Positions 48,691 to 63,200 of a stretch of 64,000 nt of DNA are shown here, one piece after another. Numbering within the stretch: position 1 is the stretch's first letter; the number at the start of each line of letters is the position of its first letter. Both the position numbers and the translations under genes were made by a program. The stretch spans positions 18,975,354 through 19,039,353 of the forward strand of contig NC_045142.1 in the NCBI RefSeq assembly GCF_008831285.2. The letters are read 5' to 3'. A model generated the notes under the pieces. That model was not told the DNA's origin. It worked only from the letters and a program-made list of their open reading frames with translations, and did no database searches. The DNA is from Nymphaea colorata. Lineage: Eukaryota; Streptophyta; Magnoliopsida; Nymphaeales; Nymphaeaceae.

Positions 48691-51290
48691 AATCCTAATA
48701 AAACCATTTGGATCCATTTCTAAGGTTCATCAGATCATACCTTCATATTTTAGATCTAAACACCAATTTTTATCAGATTTTGGTTCCATGTTTTAGATCT
48801 CTTAAAAATAATTTGGATCACACTAAAGTAATTTGGACCACTATAAAAGAAACTTGATCTTAGTGAAAGCGTCATTTGACTATAGTAAAACAAGTTTTTA
48901 TGGTATGCTTGGATCGATGGAAGAATGAGTCACCGGATCAGAGACTTGACTTGATGACTCAGTTGGATTACGTCACAAATTTTTATGGTATGCTTTTGTA
49001 TAGATAGATCACGAAAGAAAGTGTGTTACAATTTCAGGTTTGATTTTTTCATTAAGTAGAATTGAATAACATGTAATGTGAATATTTGCGTATACTTTTT
49101 AAAGTTTGTGATATTCGACAATGCAAAAAATAACAAACTTTAGTATTCAACAATGCACCACAAAAAAAATCATGTAATTAGTTGGCAATCGTACTTGAGT
49201 TGTAATATGCTTTGCCAACTATGGTTTTATCCTTTGTAAATATCATCCTAACTTAGTACAAAACATCAAACCGTACTAAAATTTATTTAACTGTTGTAAC
49301 ATGACATTTTTTAAGCAAAAGCGGCCAAATGTGGGTGGCATCACTCAAGGAGCATTTTAAAAATTTCAGTATTATTTTATGATTGAAATCCTAAAATGGA
49401 TAGCTGGGATAAATTTTGTGACGATGTAGAATGATCTGGTGATTTTGTATCTATAGTGGATCTGTAATTGAGGACTGAAATACACATTTGGATTTGGGAA
49501 GAAGAGGATTTGAAATTAAATTTGGATTGAAGGATTTGAAACAGAGATTTGATTCAAATGGAATTTGGATCTTAGATTTTGGATTGATTTTAGATTGATA
49601 TGATATGTAGAATAGAGATCCGGACTTGGAATAGAGAATAGAGATTGTATTGCTGACTTGGACCAAAATCCCAGATCTAAAGTAGATTGTGGATTGGTTC
49701 CTGGATATGAATCCTGATTGATAATTAAAGATTGAGATTTAATAGCAAGAATCGTATATGGAGTAGAAAATATATCATGGGGTTGTTTATAATTGGGATA
49801 TGAATGAAGATTTGAGTTATAGAAGGATGGTAATTTGGATCTAGTAGTGTGGGTCTACATACAAAATGTAGACTAGATACTGATTTTGAAGAAAGTTGGG
49901 TGTACTTTATCTAGGTCCTTCTAGACTCAGTGAGGTTCAAGCCATGCCAACTGAAACTGGTTGCGTTAGAGATTTGATCAAGGGTGACTTAAAGTTTGAC
50001 CAAGGTTGACAGGCTCGAATCTATTGACCTGGCTTGAGTCAAATAGGTTTGACAAGGGACATAGGCCCGAATTGAGACTACCTAGACTACATCCAACCAA
50101 ATGGACTTGATGAGCCAGGTGGTTTTGTCTTGGCTCGAGATCAGGGCTCACATATTTCAAGCATTCATGCTAAACATGAGTCTACTAAGTTTAAAAATTA
50201 GGAAGACATAAAATGCAAATATGGAAAAAGACCAAAGTACCCTTACACGTCCCATGAAGAATGGCCATTTTTCCCTTGATTTCCATGCCTAGTTTTTAAA
50301 TGGAATTATGTGATATAAATAATTCCACATTGATGACCATGCAAAAATTTTCTTGTATATGGAATTTCATGTCAAAATTTTTCCCACATTATCCAGAAAT
50401 TGAGTTTTAAAAATTGACTTGATTGTTGGGAATTGATACTAATGGAGTGATCTAGAAATGACATAGACTGAAGCTGTCCAATCATGACAAGCTGAAAAAC
50501 TGAAGAATACTGATGAGAATTGAGATAGAAATTGGGTCACAAGGTCACTATAAGCATCATTAGTGAAATGACTCGATCTAGTGAAGGATTAGTGATGAAT
50601 TGAGCTGCTTCTTTGACATTTGAACTCAAACCAATCTGAGGTAAGCTAAAATGAGCTAGGAAAAAACAATGGTGAAGTCAGTTCAAGCAGATTACCCTCG
50701 ACCGAGCCAGAATTGAAACTAGGATTTTGCCGAGTATAATGAGTTTGTCCTGAGATAGGGTTTTTCCTAGCTAAGCTAGTTCAAGGAGGTTGAACTTTAT
50801 GAGCCACTAAGGGCGAGCTTCTTCAGCCAAAATAAGCTAGACTTGAGTAAGGTTGGGAAATTTGCAGCAAAATTGAGCTTGAATTATATCACTTCCTCAT
50901 AAATCATTCCATTTGAGCTCCCATTGATTGGTCTAAATTAATTGGAATGTCTATAGAAAATTACTCTATGAGCCACTATAGTTAAGTTGTTTGATTATGA
51001 TTGTCCTATGCTAAGTTTGGTTTGAAATTTGATTGCAATTTTGGGCTTAGATTGAGCTCATCTCCTTAGAAATGAGCTGTTTTGGCTCAATTGAACCAAA
51101 CTAAATATCGACAAATTGAGGTTTTTATCACTAGTAGATAAATTTGACCTAGAAGGGGATTGATTGTAGGGAACTAGTGTTCAACAGGGTAATTTCTAGA
51201 ATTTACTAATTTTTTACTAAGAAATGAGGGCAAGATGGTAAAAATGGTACTAGTAACCATGGAGATTTGAGGTTCTGTTAGATCCTAAAT
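48691..51290. other. TTTGGAT-rich degenerate repeat, no recognised gene
   Basis: Long stretches of GATTTGGAT / TTAGATTTTGG variants (49440-49720) and CAAATTGAGC / GAGCTAGG-type words (50600-51120). It looks like ancient retroelement LTR or satellite-like sequence. No coding motif seen. Confidence 0.45.
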
Positions 51291-51299
51291 CTCTAGACC

Positions 51300-54200
51300 T
51301 AAATTAAATAGGTTGAATCAATTTTCGGCAAAGGTGCCAATGTAAGTTGAAAGCATTTGGAAGACATTGATAAAATGGTTCGAAAACAGGTTGAAGATTG
51401 TTTGAAAACTGTTTAAAAATAGAGCAGGGTATGATAACAGATGGCTGGGGCTGGGCTTTAGGTAAAGTGGAAAATGTAGGTTGCTGACATACCTCCTGAT
51501 GCACAATGGATTGTTGTTTCAAGCTTAGTGTCTATCAAATTGGATCGCATAAATGACTTTTTTTGGTGATTCCAAATAGAATTCGTGATCTTTTTCTCTC
51601 AAGATTTACTTAAAACTGTTATGGATCATGATATGCTCCTTACCAAGTTTTTACTCAAGACAAAAAGAAGTCTTTAATATTGAATTTTTAACCTAGAAAA
51701 GGACCAACCAGTTTGTCTTATTTGGATAAAGCTCATCATTGGAATCAAATAAAGAGGTGTCATTATATGAGGAAATGAAAATTCAATGACAAAAATAAGA
51801 ACCAAATCAAATTCTAACAATTGTTTCTCCATGATATGTCAATATTGTCAGTAGAAAAACTGCACCACTAAGAATTACTATAACATACCCAAGGTGTTTG
51901 CGGCATGGCATGGGCAGCCCATGATAGCCGCAATCCTTCATTGTGCTTGGATATCAAGGCCCTGTATCATATGATATTTGACACTGCATGCCTGCACTCT
52001 AAAGCTAATGGACAAGACTCAAACAAGGTAATAGTAGCTAACAATTCAGTCATGCTAGTTACTATTTCAAGTACAACTCACAATTCATCGATGTAATGTT
52101 TTCCATGTGCCAAAAGTTGTAAAAAATTTACTCTATTTAGCTCAATTTACTATTGATGATTAGTGTTGTTTTGAGTGCTACCCTACTAAATCTGGTTAAG
52201 CATATATACACTGTGAGGGGTGCTTCATCAAGGATAAACTAAAAACAGGGTCTATAAATGGGCTTCAAACCTACATGGATGGTTTGGTTTCACTTTTTCC
52301 AATTTCTGATGTGTTTCAATTATCAAAGCATTAGCTATCAAATTGGGCATCCAAGTCAATTCTTTTTGCATAAATATAAGTTATTGATTGTACTCTGCTT
52401 TCATTTCTTTTTGCTTCAATTATGTTGTTTATAAGATGCTTTCTCATTCTTCCTCTAAGATTTGCATGTTGAATCCTTTGGAACTTATTTATGCTGTTTT
52501 TTGGGGACCAGCCCCACATGCTTTTAAAGGAGTTATTATTCCCGTCAAGGTTCTCATGATTTTTTTCAATTGGAGCTTAAAGTAACATGTAGGCCCAAAT
52601 TTTAAAAAGTATTATGGAAAGCCGTCTTTCTTCTCGAATTAAATTTTTTAACTCTGATTAGTGTGTTGAGTTCATGTCAAAGTCCTCAAACTTCCTAATC
52701 CAAAATGAGATTTAGTTGTGGCTTTCTTTCCCTTGCATGCTACGATGGAATGACATTGTAGAGTGCAAACATTGTCATGTTCTTTAGAATATAATGACTC
52801 ATGTATTTTGGACTTCCTACCAGTTTTTGGGTAGAGCTAAACAACTGCACTGCTCTATCCATATTCCCAGCTCACCACCGACATCACTTCTAACTTTCTT
52901 CATGCATGAGCCCATGAGTAATGAGCTTGGGGAGGGGCACCTTAACCAATCTCATAGTTTTGGATCAGCTAGGTTGTCACCTAGGCTGAATTAGTTGCCT
53001 CATGATGATAGTCATATTACAGATAAATTGAGGATCCAAATTCAGGTTCAGATAGTCATCATTCCGAAGATCAAAATTCAAGTTCAAATTAGTAGCCAAA
53101 CTGTAGACAAAAGTTATTCCTCTTCAAGAATTCAGATATTCCTATAGGATAGAGTCAATCCATGATTAGAACCTATCATATGGCAACGCATTCCATGGAT
53201 GAAACTAGAATTCCTAAAACTTTTTAACCTCTATTAATGAAGAAATTGAGCTTATAGAAACTATGAAAAACGGTAGAAGTGATCCTAAATGGGTCAGAGA
53301 GATGGAAGAAAAAAATGTTTGTCCTCAACAATAACAAATTGTGTGTCTTAGCTTCTCTTACAAAGTTAATAAACATAGTGAGGTGCAAATGGATTTATAA
53401 AATAAGGAGAAGCTATAATGGGGATATAGCTAGATATAAAGTCAGATATGTCACAAAGGGGTAGAGTCAACAGGAAAGCATTCACTACATTGAGACATTC
53501 AGTCTTGTGATTATGGCAGTCACAATTTGTATAGTTCTTGCTACTGATATATCAAGAATAGAAACTTCAACTAATGGATGTAAATAATGTTTTTCTTTAT
53601 GAGATTCTCAAGGACACTGTATACATGTTTCAACTACCAGGATTTAAAGAGAAAAACATTTTCTATGTTTGTCTCCTGTATGAAGCCCTTTAAGGCTTAA
53701 AATATGCTTCCAAGGCATGGTTTGATAGATTGCAATACTATCTTCAATGCTAGGGATATCAAAAGTCTCAATCAGTCTCATCTCTATTTATTAGAAAGAG
53801 TAATGAGAGCATGATCTATGTACTAATTTTTGTTGATGAGCAGATTTGAGTTTCAATAAAATTAGCCTTCTTAAATAACTTCTTGGTATAGAAACAATCA
53901 AAGAAAAAGAAAATCAATTTCTTGTGCAAAGGCTGTATATTACAGATCTTGCAAAACATATAAATATGTCTGAATTCAAACCAATCAATAGTTCTGCAGT
54001 GTCTAATGTCACTTCATCCAAGTACAATGGTGAATTACTTGAAGAAAGGACTTCACACATAAGAATTATTGGTGCCTTTACTATGTCGCCCTCATTAGAC
54101 CAAATATCATATACACTATAAACCATGCCAGTTTACACAAAACTTCAACCAAGAGCACTGGAGCTACGTGAAACACATCTTTTGGAATCTAAAGAAATCC

Positions 54201-54750
54201 ATTTAATATGTCTTACTATTCTCTCAAAGTAATAATCATGCTCCAACTATTTAATCTCATGCAGACTAAGCAGGATGCCTTGATGACAGGTCTACCAGTG
54301 GATACGTAGCTTATCTAGGCAACCATGTCATATAATGGTCTTCATCTAAACAACATACCATTGCAAAGTCACTGAACTTGAAAATCAAGTGTTAGCTAGA
54401 GCTGCTACTGAAGTCATTTGATTAAAGCCTGTTTTAATGGAACTTGATTTCAATAATGATTTAAGACCATTCTTAAATGTGATAATTTTGAAAAAAAACT
54501 ACTTGTCCATGAATCAAGTATTTTATGCCAGAACAAACCACGTGGACTTGAATTACCACTTTATCATAGAATGAGTTGCTAGTCAGTTAAAAGTTGGAGG
54601 TGACATATGTTGATACTTATCATCATATTGAAAACATATTATGGTTCTTCTTATCTGGAATTCTCTTAGTTCAAATCCAAAGTCGATCTCAATGAGATTA
54701 GTTTTGAGGGGCAGCCTTAGTAATGATGTGCAATTACTCCATCATTATGA
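51300..54750 (+). mobile_element. Ty1/copia relic 3 (gag to RNase H)
   Basis: Plus strand: gag remnant SIKLDRIND near 51530; pre-integrase region DSNKVIVANNSVML (52013-52060) after the protease area; LNPLELIYAVFWGPAPHAFK (52470-52530) of integrase; RT with GSERWKKKMFVL and RCKWIYKIRRSYNGDIARYK (53280-53450), LQLMDVNNVFLYEILKDTVY near 53600, LKYASKAWFDRL near 53700 and LIFVDE near 53830 in place of YVDD; then LVQRLYITDLAKHINMSEFK (53930), IIGAFTMSPSLDQISYTL (54066), and ARTNHVDLNYHFIIE (54530) with the late RNase H/tail part. Numerous stops. No LTR pair was identified. Confidence 0.85.
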
Positions 54751-55459
54751 TCAAGAGAAGAAATATATAAATGAGGAATATGATCTTACCTTCATAAGCA
54801 ACATGCCAACAAGATATTTTGGCTATTCTTGTAATGAAAAAAAATGCAATTTATCTGATCTATATCCACAAATTATGCACATTGGTGTAACATCCAATTT
54901 GAATAAAGGAAACCCTCACCATTAGATGATAGTCAACAATGTGAAAGGAAGAGAGGACATAGGCATATCTGTGCTACCACTACAGCTTGTGTGTGTTTGT
55001 TCTCTCTCTATCGTTCTTCTCCTTGTTCTACAAGTGGCAGGATTTGCATTGAGTTAGGAGGACAAGTTTGCACTAAGGGTGTTTGGACTGAGGTCGAGTG
55101 CATCAAGAGTGCTTGGGCTTCAGAAGGACATGCGTGGAACTGGTTGAAGATGTAGTCCGGACATGGACTAAATAGGTTCTAGCCTAAGCATTCATTATAT
55201 AGACCCATGAGGTTACAACGGTTAGGTAGTAGACAAGAAGAAATATGAAACGGTGACAAGATTATTCCCTATCCTTTTATGTTACTAACTGATGAAATGT
55301 GGAACTCACGGTCTTCAACAAAGTGCCCTTCATCAAAGAAAGCATGGTGGGAGAGGTAAAGTGACCGACCATAAGTAGATGTTCATAACAAAGGTAGTTT
55401 TTGTGCTTAACCACAAAAAAAGTCGAAGAGATTTGTGGTATAGTAGTTGCTGAAATATC
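54751..55459. other. possible LTR sequence between two facing copia relics
   Basis: Contains TCTCTCTATCGTTCTTCTCC and a GT-rich leader-like part (54990-55160), consistent with an LTR end of copia relic 3. Boundaries cannot be fixed. Confidence 0.3.
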
Positions 55460-57330
55460 CCTTTATATGGTTACTGGCATCCAAGACTCTATATAAAAGC
55501 CCCATTGATGGTATAAATGGAAATTTAGAAAGCATCCACCCAAAGTTTTGACTCTTGTAAGCATTGTCCGAATGGTAAGCTCTGTTTCAACAACATGACA
55601 GGTTTCTGCACTATTAGTATACTTTGCTCCATAATTTGGAGACAAGAAAACCAATGAAAAATCCCACTTTGTTGTCAGGAAGGACTTAAATAGTGTGTGG
55701 TTGTAAGTTCTCCTCCATTATTTGTTTGGAGAATTAATCTTTGCATGCAATTGACATTCAGTAATAGAGTTAAAGGAGAAAAAATGTTTACATGGAATTG
55801 GTAAGAGAAGCCAGAGAAACTATTTATATTATGCATATCTATCATGAGACGAGGCTAGTGAGGGTCCCCACATGTCACCATGCACAATTTCAAGAGGTGA
55901 TGAGGTTTGGTGAACTACTCACTGAAAAGGAACTTTATGTGCTTAATTTTCCAACTAGACGATGATCACAAAATGTCTGCACATTGATCCCGGGATTGAT
56001 TCTACCATGTGACTGAAGAAAATTTATTATTTTACAAGTTGCATGTCTAAGTCTCTTATGCCAATTTTCATTTGATTTGCTTGATTTCTTACTATCAGTC
56101 ATGAGTGCTTCTGGACATTAGTTTGGTAAAGACCTCCTCGAGTTCTTGGTCCTTTCAATTTGATTTTCCTTGTCTATAGGCCCTTTACATGAAAACAATG
56201 AGTGAATTGAAAGCTGCAATTGTTATCTTTACTAAACTATCCAACCGTGCAAAGGTTCTTCATAATATTGGAAACATGAAAAGCATGATTCAAACTAAAT
56301 TTGTGATTGATTGTTGCCAAAGTGATGTGATCACTAACATGAGGAACTAGAGAAAGGAACCACTACAACATCATCTCCTCAATTGTCCCTTTGATTGTTA
56401 TTCATTTGAGGGTCATCCATTGTCATGTGAGTTGCCAGCGCGTTTGCATACCAGCTCCCTTCTTGTAGTTATTCAAGCATCATTGAAGAAAAGGCTATGG
56501 AAATGTCCCAATAATCCTTCGTTGTATGCCCTCTCAGGCCCCAATATTGGCACACTGTTGGTGCTTGTTGGATCCATGAGTCCAAATAGTCCTTTTAGAA
56601 CCTTGATACTTGATCGATCTGAAACACTTCCATGTGAACCACTGTAGGGACCTCGATCTCTTCCCCCTGCCTGATGGGAGAATTTCCAATTGTGGTAGAC
56701 GATTTTGATTGCATTTGCAGCAGTCCCTTATCTTGATTTAAGAGACGATTATACAATTCAGAGAACATCATAATCATGTTTGTAGCTTATGTGGTCGTAG
56801 AAGCGAGCAAAATACATATTCATTTGGCAACCCAATGAGGCCTATTTGGATCAGTTGTTCATCAGTGACAACATAATCGGTTGCAGCAAGAGTATTAGCT
56901 GGGAATTCTATTCAGTGTAGATATGTTACCATATCATTTGATTTCTTAATAAAGCGCAGCTCTTTCTTCAATAACATGATATGCATGGGCAAATGAGACC
57001 CATAGGCTTTCTCCTTATTGCTCCATGCTTCACGAGATGTTTATGCTCGCATGATTTGTCCTAGCACGAATCCAGCTCAACGCAAGCTGGTTTGATCACC
57101 TCCAACAATAATAGTCTGGGGTGAGTTTATGAGTACTATCTTTTTCTGTAACAAGTTGTGCTAGAGCTGAGCAGGATCTTTCCATGACTTTTACAAGGTC
57201 TTGGCTCAATATCACTTGTGTGATCTGGCTCCTTAGTTTTCCTGGTTAAGTTCCACCATGGCAAGGCTTGCAATGGCATTCCACACATGACAACCAGACT
57301 TGCGGCTGTGATGGACAGCATAATTTGCTC
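55460..57330 (-). mobile_element. Ty1/copia relic 4 (gag and integrase parts)
   Basis: Minus strand. Gag remnants include LGQIMRAQTSREAWSNKEKA in a shifted frame near 57030, ELRFIKKSND near 56950 and GLIGLPNEYVF near 56830. A CCHC knuckle reads CQYWGLRGHTTKDYW (about 56520-56560). A pre-integrase part near 56060 reads KRLRHATCKIINFLQSHGRI. The order gag then integrase on minus fits copia. RT was not recognised below 55800. Decayed and faces relic 3. Confidence 0.7.
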
Positions 57331-57447
57331 AAAGTGGAGAAAGAGAGTAGAACATGAATGGGTTCTGGTGAGAGAGGAAGCTGCCTTTTATTCCATAAAA
57401 GAGTTACCACTTATCAAATGTTGTTTCATTTATATCTTCGTTTACGA

Positions 57448-57450
<3 letters not shown>

Positions 57451-57515
<65 letters not shown>
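57451..57515. repeat. (TA)n microsatellite
   Basis: 65 bases of TA repeat; Ile-Tyr frames through it are artefacts. Confidence 0.97.
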
Positions 57516-57519
<4 letters not shown>

Positions 57520-58154
57520 CAATACAACAGTTATCTTGAACAGTTAGAACAATGTAAGGCAAACTGTATTGAGATACTAGACACAAAAAATGCGCATTTT
57601 GGCATTTCCACATCTTACATTTCTTGTCTCTACTTATCTCGCTCGCTGTAGGTCTACGGTATGTGTCTACAACAAAAAAAAAAAAAAGGTCAAACCTCTC
57701 TAGGGCAATTTTATTTTGGTTAGATTTAAACCATGATACGCCAAATTTTTAGGCCCCTTTTGGATGGTATGTTAAAAACCTGTTTTAACATAAACTAGGT
57801 TTTACCTTCAAATCAGCATTTTGGTGAAAGTGGAGTTTGAAGAAAAACCCGAATGATCAGTTAATATAAAGTTAAATGTGTGGCACGTTTGCATGAACTA
57901 GGCTGATCAACGATCAAGCAAACGGGTCAAACGGACAGATACCATATGGTTAGCATGTCAAAACCAAGTTACGTAGCTTAGTTAGCATGATGACCTCTTG
58001 AGAGGCATATCATGTAGAAGTTGAAACTCCAGGTGAAACTCGTTGGCAACGAAAAGATTTGAGGAAACATTATAAAAAAAAATGTTCTAGATTGTACTTT
58101 TACATAAAACATAAATTTAAAGCCTTAAAGCTGCCTGAGATATTGTAAACCAAT
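57520..58154. other. no recognised gene
   Basis: Near 57750 TTTTTAGGCCCCTTTTGGAT resembles a PIF/Harbinger end, but no right partner could be matched with confidence. Confidence 0.35.
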
Positions 58155-58368
58155 GCCGTTGGTGGTTTGGAATTATGGTTCAAGAATGAAAATTCCAAAA
58201 TCGTAATTCCTTTTCAGACTGGAATAGAATCATATTTCCACGTTTTAGTTTCCTAATTCCAAAAAAAAAAGGAAGAAAAACTCTGTTTGTTTAACAACTC
58301 CAAATTTCTTAAAAAATGGGCATTTTGATTCTAAAATTTCATAATTCTAGGTGTATCAAATGCCCCCT
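58155..58368. mobile_element. Tourist-like MITE, about 214 bases
   Basis: Left GCCGTTGGTGGTTTGGAATT (then ATGGTTC) is similar to the reverse complement of the right end, GGGGGCATTTGATACACCTA (then GAATTATGA). The GGGGCATTTGAT type of end is common in plant PIF/Harbinger MITEs. The TSD is unclear. Confidence 0.4.
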
Positions 58369-58706
58369 AGAGAATACCAATTTTTATGCAAGCATTTTGT
58401 GGTTTACAACTTATTTGCTACTAAAAATTAAACATGTAAGTAGAACATATACATCTAATTGGACGACTTGCAACAAAAGACATTCTTTGTCAAAAGGATT
58501 GCCCTTTATTCTTAAGTGGGTATAGGTGATTATAGGAACTGTATCAATACTATATATGTCAGTGTGCGTATGTGTGAGTGTGCGATGTATTAAAGCATAC
58601 TGAACAATGCGTGTAAGTGGTTTCAACACAGTAGATCTGCATGTCTTATAGATTTTATAGTACTTAGCAGCGAACTAATGTATAGAAACACAATTAGGTA
58701 CTTTTA

Positions 58707-58870
58707 GGGGTCATTTGACAATTTTAACAAACTGTTATTGTTTTATGTACTTACTTCAAAAACTGAGGCAGATTCGTAGAACAAACAAATAAAGTGTTTC
58801 ATGAAGCTGCTCCATTTTTTGGGCAGATTCATGAGACAATAACAATTTATTATTGTTGCCAAAACAGACC
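58707..58870. mobile_element. Tourist-like MITE, about 164 bases
   Basis: Left TTA then GGGGTCATTTGACAATTTTA and AACAAACTGTTATTG; the right end on minus is GGTCTGTTTTGGCAACAATA then AATTGTTATTG. Flanking TTA and TTG. Internal AGATTCGTAGAAC / AGATTCATGAGAC repeat. Confidence 0.5.
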
Positions 58871-60194
58871 TTGAACATCTTTAAAGGGGTAAGTGATCAA
58901 TCAAACTTCTCAAAAAGACCTTGCCATTTTTTTTTCACTGGAAGAGTACTATCAATTCGCCTTAGTTAGTTCAATAATAGACTAGGTACTGTGTGCGTGT
59001 AAAATTCATCCATATGTACGTGATGAACTGTAGGGCTGGTTTAACAGAGATTGGCTTTTGAATAGCCAAAAACTATGCATATTTTAGTGATAAGTACAGA
59101 GACATCAATTTTTTAGGCTAATGACGTATTCTTTGTTCAAAATGAAATGTAGTTTTTATGTTTCTTTAGTGTTTACATGGGGGAAACCTCCTTTGGCATA
59201 AAACTTCTAAGGCCACACCCCTATGTCTCTAAGGTTTATGCTTGTATTGGGGCTTGGGTGGTTCTATAGTACATCCTTTAATTCAAGGGTTGTGTTTGCC
59301 ATTATTTATCGTCGAAAGGAGTAATACACTAGATGATGATATTGACCATCATATTTGAACCACAGACCTCTTAAGTGTGAACCACCTTGCAGCATGATTG
59401 CACTATGTTCCATGAGACAAAAAATATATATGTGGTTGATTTATAAGTCTTTTTATCATACTGAGCGCATCTAGCTGCACTATTAGATCACATCTGTGTG
59501 TGTGTGTGTGTGCATGTTGGATCAGGCACCTAATTCTATCAACAGGAGTTAACGTTGGACTGTATTATCTAAAGTTCTTTCTTGCAATATACATGGACGA
59601 ACAATGAGAATTCTTAACTGTTCGAGTCAATAGAAAGAAGCAAAGGATTCCATAAACAATAGTGTCCTGGACTTTAGACCGACAACTATGTGCTCAGAAC
59701 TTGCCTGGATCCTGACTGGTTCACATACATGGTGGGCGCTGTGGGTCAGATCCTTTTTCTTGATAACCACTTGCGGTCAGTCACTCATGTCTCTATTCAT
59801 TTTCTCGCTTTCATTAATTGTCTCTCGATTAAATATCGCAAACACTATGAGCATTGTTTTCATCAATCAAATCATAGACATGAATGGAAATTAAATGACA
59901 TATTTCTTACATAGAACCTAAAATATTATTATAAAAACCAAAAGTATAACTAAATTTTATAAAGTTCATAACTTAGTGGTCTTGGCTTCTTTGGCTCATA
60001 ATATAATCTAATATCGATCTTCACGATACTGTTTCTTTGTTTATATACACTTCCACGAAGTTTCCTTGTATATATAGTGGTCAGATTCATGAAATTTTCT
60101 TATAGAGATAACAAAATCCATATCTTAAACTTTTGCACCACACTGTTAGATGCCTCCTATTAGAAGGTTCAACAAGACTCTCTCTCTATCTCTC

Positions 60195-60197
<3 letters not shown>

Positions 60198-60253
<56 letters not shown>
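60198..60253. repeat. (CA)n-(TA)n microsatellite
   Basis: CA repeats (60198-60233) pass into TA repeats. Confidence 0.95.
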
Positions 60254-63200
60254 TGAATGATGATTTTGACTATCTAGAGTCACCTAGCCATCTAACCATG
60301 GTCGTCTATGTAAAGCAATGGATAGTTGACAGAAAAAAAAAGGAGAAAAAAACGTGAACTAATATTAGATAATGAACATGTCTGTCATCTTTTTCTCTTA
60401 ACCATTTGTCACATTGAATCGAACAACCCTTATTAGATGGTAGTCATCATTCAACTTTCTTATATATGTATATACATACATATAAATATATATAACTAAA
60501 ATTAATCTTGACAACCTTGTTCCCTTCTCTTTCAATTTAGAGAAGTCAATAAGGTTGTCAGTTATCATATTTAATTCTTTGGATACATATGATTATTGGA
60601 GAGGGAGAGAGATGTTATGAACACGGCATGAAGCAGGGGATGGAAGAGGCAGGAAGGGTACAAATACCAAGAATACCCAATGGCGGAAAGGAGTTGGCAT
60701 GGATATAAAGTAAGTGAAGAACAAGGCTGGGTTTAGAAAAGATACGCATGACATGGACAACAGCCATGTTTTTTTGTTTTCTAATGTGCGCGTACTTATA
60801 TCAGAGGCATAAAGCTTCTGTTTTCTTGTGACCTTGAAATTGGTGGACAACCCAACCGAAGCATTTTAAACATATATTGATCATATTGCCTTATGTGGGA
60901 GTCCACGGGCGCCCTTGCTCTCGCCCAACAACTCTGAGTTGTCTTTGTGTGGACATGGTGACAAACAGGTAGCAGTCTCCCAAACGTTGCGTTACTATTT
61001 AGGTTGCATTTGGTTCCCGGTAGAGATCAGATAGCCACCCATCTGATACATGAGCCTGGCCTTCTGGTTGTCAACTGTCTTTGCATGCATTGGTGAGTGC
61101 CCTCCATAATCCATTTAGAGTTGTGAACTTTTAATAAAATTGTCAATTGGTTTTAAGGGATGTTGTGTAGTTGGTTGGTTTGGTGGTTGTGATGATCCCA
61201 TGTCATCAATTCAATCGGCTTCGATCAGGGGTAGAGCCCCAAATTTTTGTTTGTGGAACACCAAATATATAACAAATTTTCAATTAGCCTTGGGGCAGTG
61301 ACTCAAGTCTGGTGGGGGTAATCCATATAATTTGACTCAAATCTATCCGGATCCAACGATTGAAAACAAAGTTTTAGAGTGGCTCCATGGGGCATATGTC
61401 TCACACAGCCCATACCTCCTACGCCCCTGGTTCCAACGAATGTTATTCTCTTGGGCAATATGAGATAGAGTATGATGCTTAGTGCATACTGAAGTGGGTT
61501 ATATATGCCACCACTATATGCACAATTTTTTCATGCAGAGGGGTATGCGATGACCAAAATGTCTCCATTAAAATAAAAAAAAATCATGAGGGTAAATAAG
61601 GATTGTAAATGAAGAAAAAGTTTAAAATGTCCTCTACTTTATAAAGAAAAAAAACAAAAAATGCCCTCATCTCCATTTTGGTGCATATTTGTTGCATGCA
61701 CAGTAGTGTGCACGCAACTCAAACTCAGTGGATAGTGCATGGGCTCCAATATTTCTGCCCTTGATGCAGCCCTAGATCTGGAGGCAACTTCATCTCTTTT
61801 TGGGCAGCCATCATTCACCGAATACAATTGTCGATTAGCCCAATCTCAATTTCCTTCAACTGAAACGGAGACTACATATCTATATGATCCAATATATTGC
61901 ATGCCTAAGGTCTGATTTGTATAGGTTAAAAGTGAAAGTTGGAAGGACTGCACCTTCTTATGCATGAAGTAACATAAAACACCCATCTAAATAGATCTGT
62001 TTTCTCTTCTTCATGGTTCGTAGTTATTATGTGTTCTGTTTTGTCACCTTCTGGTTTTCAATCTTTTCATTGGAGGAAAGAGATCTAGGGAAATTGTGTA
62101 TAGTCACTCACGCTCGGTTAGACTTCTGCCAAGCATCCCCCATTTTGTCTACCTATTTAGGGGTTGTTCTTATTATGAAAACTGTATGAGTGTCCCTGCT
62201 GCCAAATGACTCCTTAACAGTAGTGGAGCCGCGTTGCGGACTGTGTAAGCAATTTCCCGTACCAGTAATTGATACTTTTTTTTTATATACCTTAAAGTTG
62301 AAAGTTAAACTAATACTACCCCCCAGTCAGAAATTTGGCTTTGCCACTACCCCTTTAGGGTTCTATTTTTCTTCAGCTTGATCTCTAGCTGAAAATCATT
62401 TTGGTGATTTTTGGACTCAGCTTAGTTTGAAGGTGTGAAGCATAGACTCTCCATCCAACATGCACCAAACTCCACAAGTTAGTGATGTACTCAACATTAT
62501 GGTGATTGATTATAACCTTGCTTAGCTTATCTTGCAATCAAGTTGAGGAGTTAGCATGTTCTAAGTTTAAAATATATAGTTTTCCAGTACCTAACAAAAA
62601 TTCTTGTATAATAATGTAATTGCGCTGCATTAACTTCCGGCAGCCACTGCTTGTGAAATCAAATAGGTTTTTTGCGTTTGGAAACTGTCGAGGGAGCCCC
62701 TCGTTCTATTCATGAGATATCAAATAGGTAATTAATCCACTTTCTATGTCATAATTAATAGACACCAAGATTGGAACATTTTGCCAGGGGACTTATGGTG
62801 GCTGGTGAGATTAGCTAGTGATGTAACAAGTTATTGCATCATTTACTGGGGATTGCATGCACCTTTTTGTGTTTTCTGCACCCTTCTCCACAATCCAAGC
62901 AATTTTAAGTAATTGCGTTTGAATATTCTTGTGTTGAAGAATTCCAATCACAATTTGACCAATAAGAGAGACATCTTAACGTATTCCTTAGGTAACCACA
63001 ATAAGCGGAGAACATGCTGTAAGAAGGGAAGTATTGAAGCGAAGTGTCGGTTGCTGTGCACCATTGCCCCACATCAGTATTGTTGCGACGATGCCGGACA
63101 TAGTTGCTGTCACATCATAGTTCCCACATCAGACCCCGGTCGGTGACTCACGTGCCCTTCAGCCAAAAAGTCTTGGCTCCACCAGTACAGAAGGGGTTGA

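Noticed and set aside
57745-57830. TTTTTAGGCCCCTTTTGGAT as left end of a larger MITE ending near 58370
   Set aside because: The right end near 58368 pairs better with 58155, so the larger element is not supported.
61005-61030. TTTAGGTTGCATTTGGTTCC resembles a PIF/Harbinger end
   Set aside because: No partner end within a reasonable distance and no subterminal similarity.
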